From the NCBI GenBank assembly GCA_937901105.1, contig CALCHD010000034.1:1-10815 (forward strand): a stretch of DNA of 10,815 bases, read 5' to 3'. The notes below the pieces were generated by a model. It saw only the letters and a list, made by a program, of their open reading frames with translations. It was not told the DNA's origin and did no database searches. The translations under genes were made by a program, and so were the position numbers. The stretch is from an uncultured Bacteroidales bacterium. GTDB lineage: Bacteria; Bacteroidota; Bacteroidia; Bacteroidales; UBA932. Positions 1 to 5,898 of this stretch are shown here, one piece after another (positions within the stretch are counted from its first letter, which is position 1; every line of letters begins with the position of its first letter).

Positions 1-45
1 ACGGCAAGTATCCGACCACACCGTTTGCAACAGAGAATAAGACCG

Positions 46-58
46 GCACCACTGGTGC
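46..58. repeat. Short perfect palindrome at the end of the UvrA-like fragment
   Basis: GCACCA and TGGTGC are perfect inverted arms separated by a single base. The UvrA-like reading frame loses its similarity exactly where this palindrome begins on the minus strand. A short palindrome at a junction can mark a rearrangement point, but a 13-base palindrome can also occur by chance. Confidence 0.45.
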
Positions 59-163
59 TACTCTGACTCTGGCAAAGCCGCTCTTACGCGCATCTAGAAA
101 CACCTTTTCGTGCATTCCCTTTTGAGCGCGCACTACCGGAGCAAGCACCATAAAGCGCTCACC
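59..163 (-). pseudogene. Internal fragment resembling UvrA (excinuclease ABC subunit A)
   Basis: Read on the minus strand, these 35 codons give FMVLAPVVRAQKG, then DARKSGF and RVRV. This matches the UvrA segment that follows the first ATP-binding region, which in UvrA proteins reads roughly like LMLLAPI..RKGEH...L......GYIRARIDGE. There is no start codon, and neither the Walker A part nor the zinc-finger parts are present. The match begins 2 bases after the porin stop. It ends at RVRV, where UvrA would continue with DG; here the frame continues as APVVPVLF, which I do not recognise. CGC and GCG codons seem more frequent than in the neighbouring genes. It may be a remnant of a broken or horizontally acquired uvrA copy, or a chimeric junction at a contig end. 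The family resemblance is from memory of UvrA sequences. Confidence 0.6.
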
Positions 164-165
164 GC

Positions 166-1146
166 CTACAACCCAAAGAAGAAACTCACATAACCCGCAT
201 ATGTGTTATCTGCACTGGATGCTTTAGGCATGCTCATTCTGAAGTTAGGGGCAAGTTTCACATATTTGCCCAACTTGAACTGTGCACCCAATACGGCAAC
301 CTGCTCATCTTTTGCAATGTTCCAGTCATCCTCCGAGCACAAATCATCAAATCTTGCAAAAATCTCTGTTTTTCCCGACAGTTTTACAGTAGAGAATAGA
401 GAATATCCAAACTGGTCTGCTCCATCTGCAAATGAAGCGTTCTTCATAGCATTATACTCTGCACCAACAGAGAAACCGTCACCTTTGTATCCTACAAATG
501 CTGCAATATTGGTTGTGTTTTTCTGGGAGTCATCAGCCCCTTCGTTCACAGAACCGTAAAGTCTCACGCTGAGTCCTTTTAGCGGTGTAAGTGTAACACC
601 CATTCCGTAGTTGAGACCATCTTTTTTCTGCAGTTTCTTGTAACCCTCACCGTTTACGATAATTGCATCTGCCGATATGAAATCATTGAACTTGTATGAG
701 GCTGAGATTCCAAGGTCTGCACTATGACCGAATTTGTACATGTCCTGGAAATCCTTCATGATGTACCTGTATCCCCAGAACTTCTCCTGAAAATTGAACT
801 GTGTATTGGAAATCAGACCACCGTTAAAGGTGAAATTGTCTTTCTTCCAGGTAATCATGGCATTCTTTACATATGCAAGACGGTTATTGTCCGATACATC
901 TGAAGATTTGCCCATATCGAGTACGCTCTTAATAGATAGTCCATTCCCAAGATTGTACTCATAGCCAAGATAACTCCTTTCAAGTTCAAAGCCCCTTACA
1001 TCATTTTCAGCGCCAAAACCGGTATTGAAATTTCCAAATACCTGTACAATAGCCTTACCCTTAGGCTCCTCTGCTTTTACATTCTGCGCCTGTGCGCCCA
1101 AACCCATGCAAGCCAATAAGGCTGCCAAAATCATTTTCTTTCTCAT
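166..1146 (-). CDS. Outer-membrane porin, OprO/OprP-like
   Basis: This 326-residue protein is probably an outer-membrane beta-barrel. Residues 1-20 form a clear Sec signal peptide with a basic start, a hydrophobic LAALLACMGLG core and cleavage after AQA. The mature part consists of alternating amphipathic strands rich in Gly, Tyr and Phe (for example GYEYNLGNGLSIKSVLDMG and GVTLTPLKGLSVRLYGS) and ends SFFFGL, as barrels commonly end in aromatic or hydrophobic residues. The overall pattern resembles the phosphate-selective porin O/P family; substrate selectivity cannot be read from sequence. The start is the first ATG before the signal peptide and has no Shine-Dalgarno, as is usual in Bacteroidetes. 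It lies 135 bases downstream of a Na+/phosphate cotransporter-family gene on the same strand but has its own promoter-like element, so it may be a separate transcript. A role in phosphate entry is an inference from family and neighbour. Confidence 0.8.
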   Translation of the reverse strand: MRKKMILAALLACMGLGAQAQNVKAEEPKGKAIVQVFGNFNTGFGAENDVRGFELERSYLGYEYNLGNGLSIKSVLDMGKSSDVSDNNRLAYVKNAMITWKKDNFTFNGGLISNTQFNFQEKFWGYRYIMKDFQDMYKFGHSADLGISASYKFNDFISADAIIVNGEGYKKLQKKDGLNYGMGVTLTPLKGLSVRLYGSVNEGADDSQKNTTNIAAFVGYKGDGFSVGAEYNAMKNASFADGADQFGYSLFSTVKLSGKTEIFARFDDLCSEDDWNIAKDEQVAVLGAQFKLGKYVKLAPNFRMSMPKASSADNTYAGYVSFFFGL

Positions 1147-1172
1147 CTTTTGTTGTTTTATTTTTTACGCTG

Positions 1173-1180
1173 CAAAATTA
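1173..1180 (-). promoter_or_regulatory. Bacteroidetes-type -7 element (TAATTTTG) for the porin gene
   Basis: TAATTTTG on the minus strand matches the Bacteroidetes -7 consensus TAnnTTTG. It ends 26 bases before the porin ATG, which would give a leader of about 20 bases. I see no good TTTG -33 box at the usual spacing, so recognition may depend on an activator. Confidence 0.5.
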
Positions 1181-1205
1181 TCGGGATTAAATTTAGTAAT
1201 TATTT

Positions 1206-1228
1206 CATTAAGGTTAAGTTTTTGTTAA
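1206..1228 (-). promoter_or_regulatory. 11-bp-period direct repeats (TTAACA/TTAACC/TTAATG), possible activator site
   Basis: On the minus strand TTAACA, five bases, TTAACC and then TTAATG follow each other. The first two hexamers start 11 bp apart, about one helical turn, and extend to CTTAAC twice. The block lies upstream of the porin -7 element, where response regulators often bind. The 11-bp period is the layout of PhoB/PhoP boxes; B. subtilis PhoP favours TTAACA-like hexamers. The sequence is AT-rich, so chance is possible. Confidence 0.3.
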
Positions 1229-1244
1229 GGGATAGGATACCAAT

Positions 1245-1291
1245 AGTGCCCATTAGGACGTCGTCCCAATGGGCACTTTTTTTATTTTTTT
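1245..1291 (+). terminator. Strong hairpin whose T-tract lies on the plus-strand side
   Basis: Arms at 1245-1260 and 1262-1277 pair over 16 positions with a single mismatch and leave one base between them, so the real loop opens a few pairs. On the plus strand the hairpin runs straight into a T-tract (1277-1283, then 1285-1291). Read on the minus strand, where the genes are, the same bases form an A-tract before the hairpin and no U-run follows it. It therefore looks like an intrinsic terminator for plus-strand RNA. It may still help end the cotransporter transcript, whose stop codon lies in the A-tract. Confidence 0.55.
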
Positions 1292-3039
1292 ACAAATGCC
1301 TTTTCAAGGTCCTGGGAGATGTTTATGATGAAATCACCCATTTTCTCCAGTTCGCTTACTAGGTCCATGTAGTAGATACTGCTCTGGTAGTTCTTGCTTC
1401 CGTTCTCAATTCCCTCAATTTCAGTGTCTCTAAGATAGTTTCTGAGGGTGTTGATCTGGGTTTCGGCCTGGTATGCATTGGAAATGCCGGTGAGGGTTCC
1501 TTTATGGGCTGCGTTAAGGTTCTCTATCATCTGCATATATGCGTTTTCAACGGTTGCGGCCATCTTCTCCAGGTTGTTGATAGTCTGAGGATCAAATGTC
1601 CTATTGTGCCCGTTCTTTCTTGCAATGATGCGGCTGATTGTTTCACCGGAATCTCCCAGCGACTCCAGTTCTCCAATAATCTTGTACATTGCTTTAATCT
1701 TAACGGATGTCTCTTCGCTTATGTCGCCGGCAGATACCGAATTGAGGAAGTTTGCAATTTCCAGTTCTATACGGTCGGCTATCTCCTCGTATTTTACCAG
1801 TTTGGCGCGTATCTGCTCAAATTCGTCGGGATGAGAATTTGACATTGCCTGTTTTGCGTACTGCAGCCCTTTGTGGGAAATGGTTGCAAAGTGAATAATT
1901 TCCTTGAATGCCTGTTCTGTTGCCAATTCAGGAGTTCCTATAGGGCCGGCATTGATGTACATGAGCCTGTGTGGCTCTTTCTCTTGATTATCTGAAGATT
2001 TAATGATCTTGCAGACAAGCTTTTCAATGCCCGGGATAAACCAGATGAGTATGCAGGTATTTATGGTGTTGAATAAAGTGTGGAGCATTGAAAGTCCAAA
2101 CAGTGCAGCGGTTTGTGAAGGGCTCTGCACCATGGTTCCATCAGCTGCTGTAATTGCCTCAACCACAAATCCCTGGGATGCCGGGTTTGGTACGGCAAAT
2201 ATTGCTGATGTTATAAACCCGGTAAGTTTGAGGAATAGAGGGAATGCAATAAGGGCCCAAATTACACCAAACAGATTGAATACCGTATGAGCGAGTGCAG
2301 CCCTTTTTGCAGATGTGTTTGCAACTGCTGCCGCTATGTTGGCGGTGATTGTGGTTCCAATGTTTTCTCCTAGCACCATTGCACAGGCCATGTCAAACCT
2401 TATCCAACCCATGTTGAGCATAATGAGGGTAAGTGCCATGGTTGCACTTGATGACTGGAGCACCAATGTGAGCAATGTGCCAAATATCAGGAATATAATT
2501 ACAGAACCAAAGCCGTATCCTTGCCATCCCTGGATGAATGAAAGCACCTCTGGTGTTTTCTGTAAATCTGGAACCGACTCTTTCATAAGAGAAAGTCCAA
2601 GGAACAGCAGTGAGAATCCTACAATCAGTTCCGAAATGTTTCTTCTCTGGTCTTTCTTGGAAATTGAGAATATAAATCCAAGTGCCATTAGGGGTACTGC
2701 AAGGATTGAGATGTCTGCCTTGAATCCAAGCCAGGATACAAGCCATGCGGTTACTGTTGTGCCTATATTGGCTCCCATGATAACGCTGATTGCCTGTATT
2801 AAGGTAAGAAGCCCGGCATTCACAAAGCTTACAACCATTACGGTTGTAGCACTTGAAGACTGGATTACTGTTGTAATGCCCAATCCTGTGAGAACCCCTT
2901 TAAATGGGCTTGATGTCATGGATGAAAGGAAATTCCTTAACCTGTCACCAGCGGCCTTCTGAAGTCCGGCACTCATCATGTTCATTCCAAAAAGGAACAT
3001 TCCAAGTGCACCCAGCAATGTTAAAATTTGTAGTATCAT
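1282..3039 (-). CDS. Na+/phosphate cotransporter-family protein with PhoU-like C-terminal domain
   Basis: This 585-residue inner-membrane protein belongs to the Na/Pi cotransporter II (NptA/YjbB) family, predicted to move phosphate across the cytoplasmic membrane coupled to Na+. Two inverted-repeat halves are visible. Each carries the signature QSSSAT (residues 60-65 and 195-200) followed by G-[AE]-NIGTT (89-95 and 224-230). About eight or nine hydrophobic segments span residues 1-340. Residues about 375-580 form a soluble helical PhoU-like domain with ELESLGDSGETI (457-468) and SELEKMGDF (562-570), the usual acidic metal-binding motifs. The length is normal for the transporter-PhoU fusion. 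The start follows the upstream small membrane-protein gene by 8 bases, so the two are probably co-transcribed. In some bacteria such proteins export rather than import phosphate, so direction is not certain. The stop codon lies inside the A-tract of the downstream hairpin. Confidence 0.9.
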   Translation of the reverse strand: MILQILTLLGALGMFLFGMNMMSAGLQKAAGDRLRNFLSSMTSSPFKGVLTGLGITTVIQSSSATTVMVVSFVNAGLLTLIQAISVIMGANIGTTVTAWLVSWLGFKADISILAVPLMALGFIFSISKKDQRRNISELIVGFSLLFLGLSLMKESVPDLQKTPEVLSFIQGWQGYGFGSVIIFLIFGTLLTLVLQSSSATMALTLIMLNMGWIRFDMACAMVLGENIGTTITANIAAAVANTSAKRAALAHTVFNLFGVIWALIAFPLFLKLTGFITSAIFAVPNPASQGFVVEAITAADGTMVQSPSQTAALFGLSMLHTLFNTINTCILIWFIPGIEKLVCKIIKSSDNQEKEPHRLMYINAGPIGTPELATEQAFKEIIHFATISHKGLQYAKQAMSNSHPDEFEQIRAKLVKYEEIADRIELEIANFLNSVSAGDISEETSVKIKAMYKIIGELESLGDSGETISRIIARKNGHNRTFDPQTINNLEKMAATVENAYMQMIENLNAAHKGTLTGISNAYQAETQINTLRNYLRDTEIEGIENGSKNYQSSIYYMDLVSELEKMGDFIINISQDLEKAFVKK

Positions 3040-3047
3040 ACAGTTTG

Positions 3048-3494
3048 TTATTTAATGATTTTCTCTATTTGCGCAATATTGAACCCTTTGATTTCTGTTA
3101 CCTGCTCGTATGCGTATGGAAGATATTCAAACAGCTGCATATAGCTTTTTCCCCATTTTGGACTGTAATAAACATCTAGTTTCACAGTTTTGCCTTCTCC
3201 CTCTTTGGATATGTCTATTTTAGGATTGTCTGATTCAACTGCCTTCTTTAAGGCCTCAAGCTCTTCATGTTTGAAATACAGTTCTTTTCTATAGTAAGTT
3301 TCTTCAGTTCCATCCAATTTATATACGCTTTTGAAAAGGGCCAGGAACAATACACCTGTAAGAAGGAAAAAGAATCCGGCAATATTCAATCCTGTGCCGT
3401 ATGGCAGAAACATTAAAGCTGTTCCGGCAATAATAAGAGATGATGATACAATAATATCACTTGCAGAGCGTACTCTGCTGAAATTTAGACTCAT
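3048..3494 (-). CDS. Small membrane protein of unknown function, two TM segments
   Basis: I do not recognise this 148-residue protein. From the chosen start (MSLNFSRVRS) it has two adjacent hydrophobic segments, about residues 14-32 (IIVSSSLIIAGTALMFLP) and 37-55 (LNIAGFFFLLTGVLFLALF), forming a hairpin. A hydrophilic C-terminal domain of about 90 residues follows, rich in Lys and Glu and ending AQIEKIIK. The frame stays open upstream to an ATG at 3554, but that extension (MPYAWCTFSLC) looks non-coding, so the ATG at 3494 is preferred. The gene ends 8 bases before the Na+/phosphate cotransporter gene, which suggests one transcript and possibly a helper role. That role is inferred from position alone. 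Confidence 0.7.
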   Translation of the reverse strand: MSLNFSRVRSASDIIVSSSLIIAGTALMFLPYGTGLNIAGFFFLLTGVLFLALFKSVYKLDGTEETYYRKELYFKHEELEALKKAVESDNPKIDISKEGEGKTVKLDVYYSPKWGKSYMQLFEYLPYAYEQVTEIKGFNIAQIEKIIK

Positions 3495-3578
3495 AATTGA
3501 TATAGTTTTTAGTTGGTAAATACATAAGGAAAAGGTGCACCATGCGTATGGCACACAAGAAGGTTGTATTATACCAAT

Positions 3579-3962
3579 CTAAATGAGAAGCCTGCAAAAC
3601 CTTATGAACTGGCTTCCTGGTTCTGCAGCAGATGAGACATATACTGAATTATTGTATAAATTATTAGTTGCAAGATATGAAGAGTTGTGCTTGCCTGATT
3701 TTAATGTTGCCCAATGGCATTTCCCGGATGAAGCACTCTTCTTGTTCTTTTTTATGAGTCTTGAGGGACAATGGGCTGATGATATCTGGTATGAGGCAAT
3801 GCATATATCTTTTTGGGGCTCAAACTGTGTGTGATGGTATTGGCTGTATTCTTTTGTGGGTGCAGGACTGATTTCCTGCATGAAAACATCTTCCTGCATG
3901 AATATGCCGGAAAACACAAGCGCCAAGGCAGCAAACAGAAGATATTTGATAATGCTCTTCAT
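3579..3962 (-). CDS. Small predicted exported protein, unrecognised
   Basis: This 127-residue protein begins MKSIIKYLLFAALALVFSGI, a typical signal peptide or N-terminal anchor. The rest is polar, rich in Ser, Lys, Asn and Tyr, contains four cysteines (in CIAS, HCPS, KCHW and FCRLL) and ends RFCRLLI. I know no function. The ATG at 3962 is chosen because it begins the signal peptide; the frame extends 7 codons further without adding sense. Residues 21-30 contain FMQEDVFMQE, encoded by a short tandem duplication. It lies between nhaD and the phosphate-related genes. It resembles the small gene upstream of nhaD in size, in its export signal, in an R-L-[LI]-I ending and in having a TAnnTTTG element only 8 bases before the ATG. 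Coding status is moderately supported by the signal peptide and promoter. Confidence 0.5.
   Translation of the reverse strand: MKSIIKYLLFAALALVFSGIFMQEDVFMQEISPAPTKEYSQYHHTQFEPQKDICIASYQISSAHCPSRLIKKNKKSASSGKCHWATLKSGKHNSSYLATNNLYNNSVYVSSAAEPGSQFIRFCRLLI
3873..3908. repeat. Two-copy 18-bp direct repeat inside the small exported-protein gene
   Basis: TTCCTGCATGAA occurs at 3873-3884 and again at 3891-3902, exactly 18 bases (six codons) apart, and encodes FMQE twice on the minus strand. The remaining six bases of each unit have diverged. A third, inverted copy of the core (TGCAGGA at 3861-3867) pairs with TCCTGCA at 3874-3880 around a 6-base spacer. Confidence 0.6.
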
Positions 3963-3970
3963 TCTGTATG

Positions 3971-3978
3971 CAAAGATA
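3971..3978 (-). promoter_or_regulatory. Bacteroidetes-type -7 element (TATCTTTG) before the small exported-protein gene
   Basis: TATCTTTG matches TAnnTTTG and is separated from the ATG at 3962 by 8 bases. If functional, transcription would start at or within a few bases of the ATG, giving a leaderless mRNA. No clear -33 box is visible; the expected region falls in the neighbouring hairpin. Confidence 0.4.
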
Positions 3979-3981
3979 ACC

Positions 3982-4019
3982 AAGATTGCAGAGAGAACCT
4001 TACATCTCCCTGCAATCTT
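3982..4019 (-). terminator. Hairpin after nhaD, possible terminator
   Basis: AAGATTGCAG (3982-3991) pairs perfectly with CTGCAATCTT (4010-4019). Inside, after one mismatch, GAGA pairs with TCTC around an 8-base loop. It starts 38 bases beyond the nhaD stop in the direction of transcription. There is no strong U-tract on either side (minus strand continues GGTTATCTTTGC), so this is not a classical intrinsic terminator. It may instead protect a 3' end or separate nhaD from the next promoter. Confidence 0.4.
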
Positions 4020-4057
4020 AATATATTTGTAACATTTTGCAGATTATTCTGTGCAGA

Positions 4058-5389
4058 TTAGAAGAGAAGGGACTGCAGGAACAGCACACCTACACCTGCT
4101 GCATATCCCAAGAATGCAATAAGTGTTACATTCTTGAAGTACCATGCAAAATTTATTTTCTCTAGTCCCATTGCAATTACACCCGCTGCAGAGCCAATGA
4201 TAAGCAAGCTTCCTCCAACACCTGCACAATATGTAAGCAACAGCCAGAACAATCCATTTTGGCTGAATGCCTGAAGATATGCCGGGTCTGCACTTGCGGC
4301 AATCATCTCCGGTGAAGCAATAGGGTACATGCCCATACAGGCAGCTACCAGCGGAACGTTATCTACAATGGAAGAGAGCACTCCAACAGCTGATGCTATT
4401 GTAAATACTTCATGAACCTGTGAATCAAGGAAATTGGCAACCGAACCAAGGATTCCTGCACTTTGCAGGCCTGCAACAGACATCAGGATACCCAAGAAGA
4501 ACAGGATTGTTGGCATATCAATATGCTTGAGCACTTTTGATACCCTGTTCTTGATAGATTCTTCCAGGTCCCTTTTTCTTCCGTACAATATCTCTGTAAG
4601 TATCCAAAGCCCTCCAAGTACAAACATAATTCCAAGGTATGGCGGCAGACCTGTTACACTCTTGAACACAGGGACAAACAGCAGTCCCAATACTCCTACG
4701 GCAAAAATACCCCTGCTGAATTTGTGTCCGATGCCTTGTGGAAGCCTTAATTCCATAGGCTGGCTTGAGAAAATGTTTCCGGTGTTTCTTCTGAACTTGA
4801 ATGATGTTATGAAAAGTGGAACAGCCAGGGAAACTATACATGGAAGAATCAGATAATATACAAGTGGCCCGGTTGTTACATTACCCCTCATCCAAAGCAT
4901 GATTGTGGTGATATCTCCAATTGGAGACCAGGCTCCACCGCTGTTGGCTGCAATAACTATGATGCTTGAGAAAATCCATCTGTCTTCCGGTTTTGCAATG
5001 ATTTTTCGTAGCATCATAATCATAACAATGGTGGTTGTCATGTTGTCCAGAACAGCCGACATAAAGAATGTAATGCCGGCCATAAGCCATAAAAGCCTGA
5101 ATTTCCTGCGTGTGGTGATATGCTTTGTAATAATGTAAAAACCTCCGTGCATATCAATAAGGTCTACAATTGTCATTGCGCCAATAAGGAATATAAGTGT
5201 CTCACAGGTGCTTCCAAGATGGTCCAGCAGTTCATGGCCTATATTTGCCTGCGGGTCCATAATTGCATAAACAGACCATATGAGTCCAAACATGAAGAGC
5301 GCTGTGGCAGCCTTGTCAATCTTTATTTTGTGTTCCAGGGCAATGCAGGCGTAGCCCAGAATAAATATTGTAATAAGTAAAGGTATCAT
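4058..5389 (-). CDS. nhaD: Na+/H+ antiporter, NhaD family
   Basis: This 443-residue inner-membrane protein is predicted to exchange cytoplasmic Na+ (or Li+) for protons. It has about 11-12 hydrophobic segments and the family's conserved stretches: VLDNMTTTIV (113-122), SGGAWSPIGDITT (150-162) and SSIVDNVPLVAA (339-350). The Asp, Asn and Thr residues in these motifs are those expected in the ion path of NhaD and the wider ion-transporter (ArsB/CitMHS-like) superfamily. The chosen start, MIPLLITIFILGYACIA, begins directly with TM1. The frame is open to an ATG at 5482, but the extra 31 residues are polar, overlap a hairpin and a degenerate repeat, and are unlikely to be translated. GAGA lies about 8 bases before the start. 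Small genes for exported proteins flank it on both sides. A 93-base leader separates it from the upstream one and contains a perfect hairpin, plus a TATAAT/ATTATA inverted repeat at 5401-5414. Dependence on Na+ respiration or salt stress cannot be judged here. Confidence 0.9.
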   Translation of the reverse strand: MIPLLITIFILGYACIALEHKIKIDKAATALFMFGLIWSVYAIMDPQANIGHELLDHLGSTCETLIFLIGAMTIVDLIDMHGGFYIITKHITTRRKFRLLWLMAGITFFMSAVLDNMTTTIVMIMMLRKIIAKPEDRWIFSSIIVIAANSGGAWSPIGDITTIMLWMRGNVTTGPLVYYLILPCIVSLAVPLFITSFKFRRNTGNIFSSQPMELRLPQGIGHKFSRGIFAVGVLGLLFVPVFKSVTGLPPYLGIMFVLGGLWILTEILYGRKRDLEESIKNRVSKVLKHIDMPTILFFLGILMSVAGLQSAGILGSVANFLDSQVHEVFTIASAVGVLSSIVDNVPLVAACMGMYPIASPEMIAASADPAYLQAFSQNGLFWLLLTYCAGVGGSLLIIGSAAGVIAMGLEKINFAWYFKNVTLIAFLGYAAGVGVLFLQSLLF

Positions 5390-5424
5390 ACTAAAATCTC
5401 TATAATAAATTATACAATTATCCT

Positions 5425-5444
5425 CCCGACAGGAAACTGTCGGG
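5425..5444. repeat. Perfect 8-bp hairpin with GAAA/TTTC loop in the nhaD leader
   Basis: CCCGACAG and CTGTCGGG pair perfectly around a 4-base loop. As plus-strand RNA the loop would be the stable GNRA tetraloop GAAA; as minus-strand (nhaD) RNA it is UUUC. No U-tract follows in the nhaD direction (AGGATAATTG), so it is unlikely to be a simple terminator. It lies 35 bases upstream of the nhaD ATG and could stabilise or regulate the nhaD part of a transcript starting upstream. Confidence 0.5.
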
Positions 5445-5534
5445 AAGAATATATTTTTGTGGGATAAGTAATGATACCTCACCTATATGATGAGTCTGCC
5501 CAGAAGAAATATATGTCTGTGGGATACAGTTATG
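5444..5534. repeat. Imperfect direct repeat pair (5444-5473 and 5503-5534)
   Basis: GAAGAA-TATATTTTTGTGGGATA-AGTAATG at the left copy aligns with the right copy at about 27 of 30 positions plus two single-base gaps. The copies start 59 bases apart. The right copy is the coding 3' end of the small exported-protein gene (SHRHIF); the left copy lies past its stop and would read SHKNIF only with frameshifts. It therefore looks like a decayed tandem duplication of that gene's end. Confidence 0.6.
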
Positions 5535-5848
5535 GCAGGAAGGGAGTTGTGCAGCAGGCTTACCCTGTGCAGATGCATGCCACATCTGTTTGTTGTCTCC
5601 CCCTGCTTGAGGCTGTATTTTGAAAAAGTGTGCCCCCACGGTTTCCCTTCATGAGGCTGCTGTATTGAGGAATTGCTCTCTGCAGCCAGGGCATGGGAAG
5701 GAAATTCACTGCTGCTGTTGCACTCTTGCAGGTAATATCCATATTCTCTACAATAAGCGCTTTCCGCAGCTGCGCCATCTTTTCCTGTCTGTGGTGAAGC
5801 CGTGAAAAAAGAGATAATTGCAATTATTATGGATATATATGCTTTCAT
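5483..5848 (-). CDS. Small predicted exported protein, unrecognised
   Basis: This 121-residue protein begins MKAYISIIIAIISFFTASPQT, a probable signal peptide with cleavage near the Ala-Ser-Pro. The remainder is polar, rich in Ser, His and Glu, contains three cysteines (YCRE, QECN and RCGM) and ends HIFLLGRLII. I do not recognise a family or function. The ATG at 5848 is the only sensible start. A TAnnTTTG element lies 7 bases upstream, implying a leaderless transcript separate from the thi operon, which ends 50 bases earlier. nhaD follows after 93 bases and may share its transcript. The gene resembles the small gene after nhaD in layout rather than in clear residue identity. Conservation has not been checked, so coding status is moderate. 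Confidence 0.5.
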   Translation of the reverse strand: MKAYISIIIAIISFFTASPQTGKDGAAAESAYCREYGYYLQECNSSSEFPSHALAAESNSSIQQPHEGKPWGHTFSKYSLKQGETTNRCGMHLHRVSLLHNSLPAITVSHRHIFLLGRLII

Positions 5849-5855
5849 GGGGGCG

Positions 5856-5863
5856 CAAAGTTA
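5856..5863 (-). promoter_or_regulatory. Bacteroidetes-type -7 element (TAACTTTG) between thiD and the small exported-protein gene
   Basis: TAACTTTG fits TAnnTTTG exactly and ends 7 bases before the ATG at 5848. The intervening CGCCCCC leaves no room for an untranslated leader. No -33 TTTG lies at the usual 19-21 base spacing. It probably drives the small gene and perhaps nhaD, independent of thiamine genes. Confidence 0.5.
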
Positions 5864-5898
5864 ACACAAATATGAAAATCAGATACAGCAGAGGAGAT

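Noticed and set aside
2315..2962. Plus-strand open frame of 215 codons opposite the Na+/phosphate transporter
   Set aside because: It is antisense to a well-supported membrane protein; the apparent hydrophobic runs mirror the transporter codons.
3558..3575. GGTATAATAC upstream of the two-TM protein gene, resembling a sigma70 -10 box
   Set aside because: Bacteroidetes use TAnnTTTG instead. There is no matching -35 box, and the site directly follows the preceding gene's stop, so I do not annotate it.
5390..5482. Extended NhaD N-terminus from an ATG at 5482
   Set aside because: The extra 31 residues are polar, unlike NhaD N-termini. They are encoded by the hairpin and the degenerate repeat, and the ATG at 5389 starts directly with TM1.
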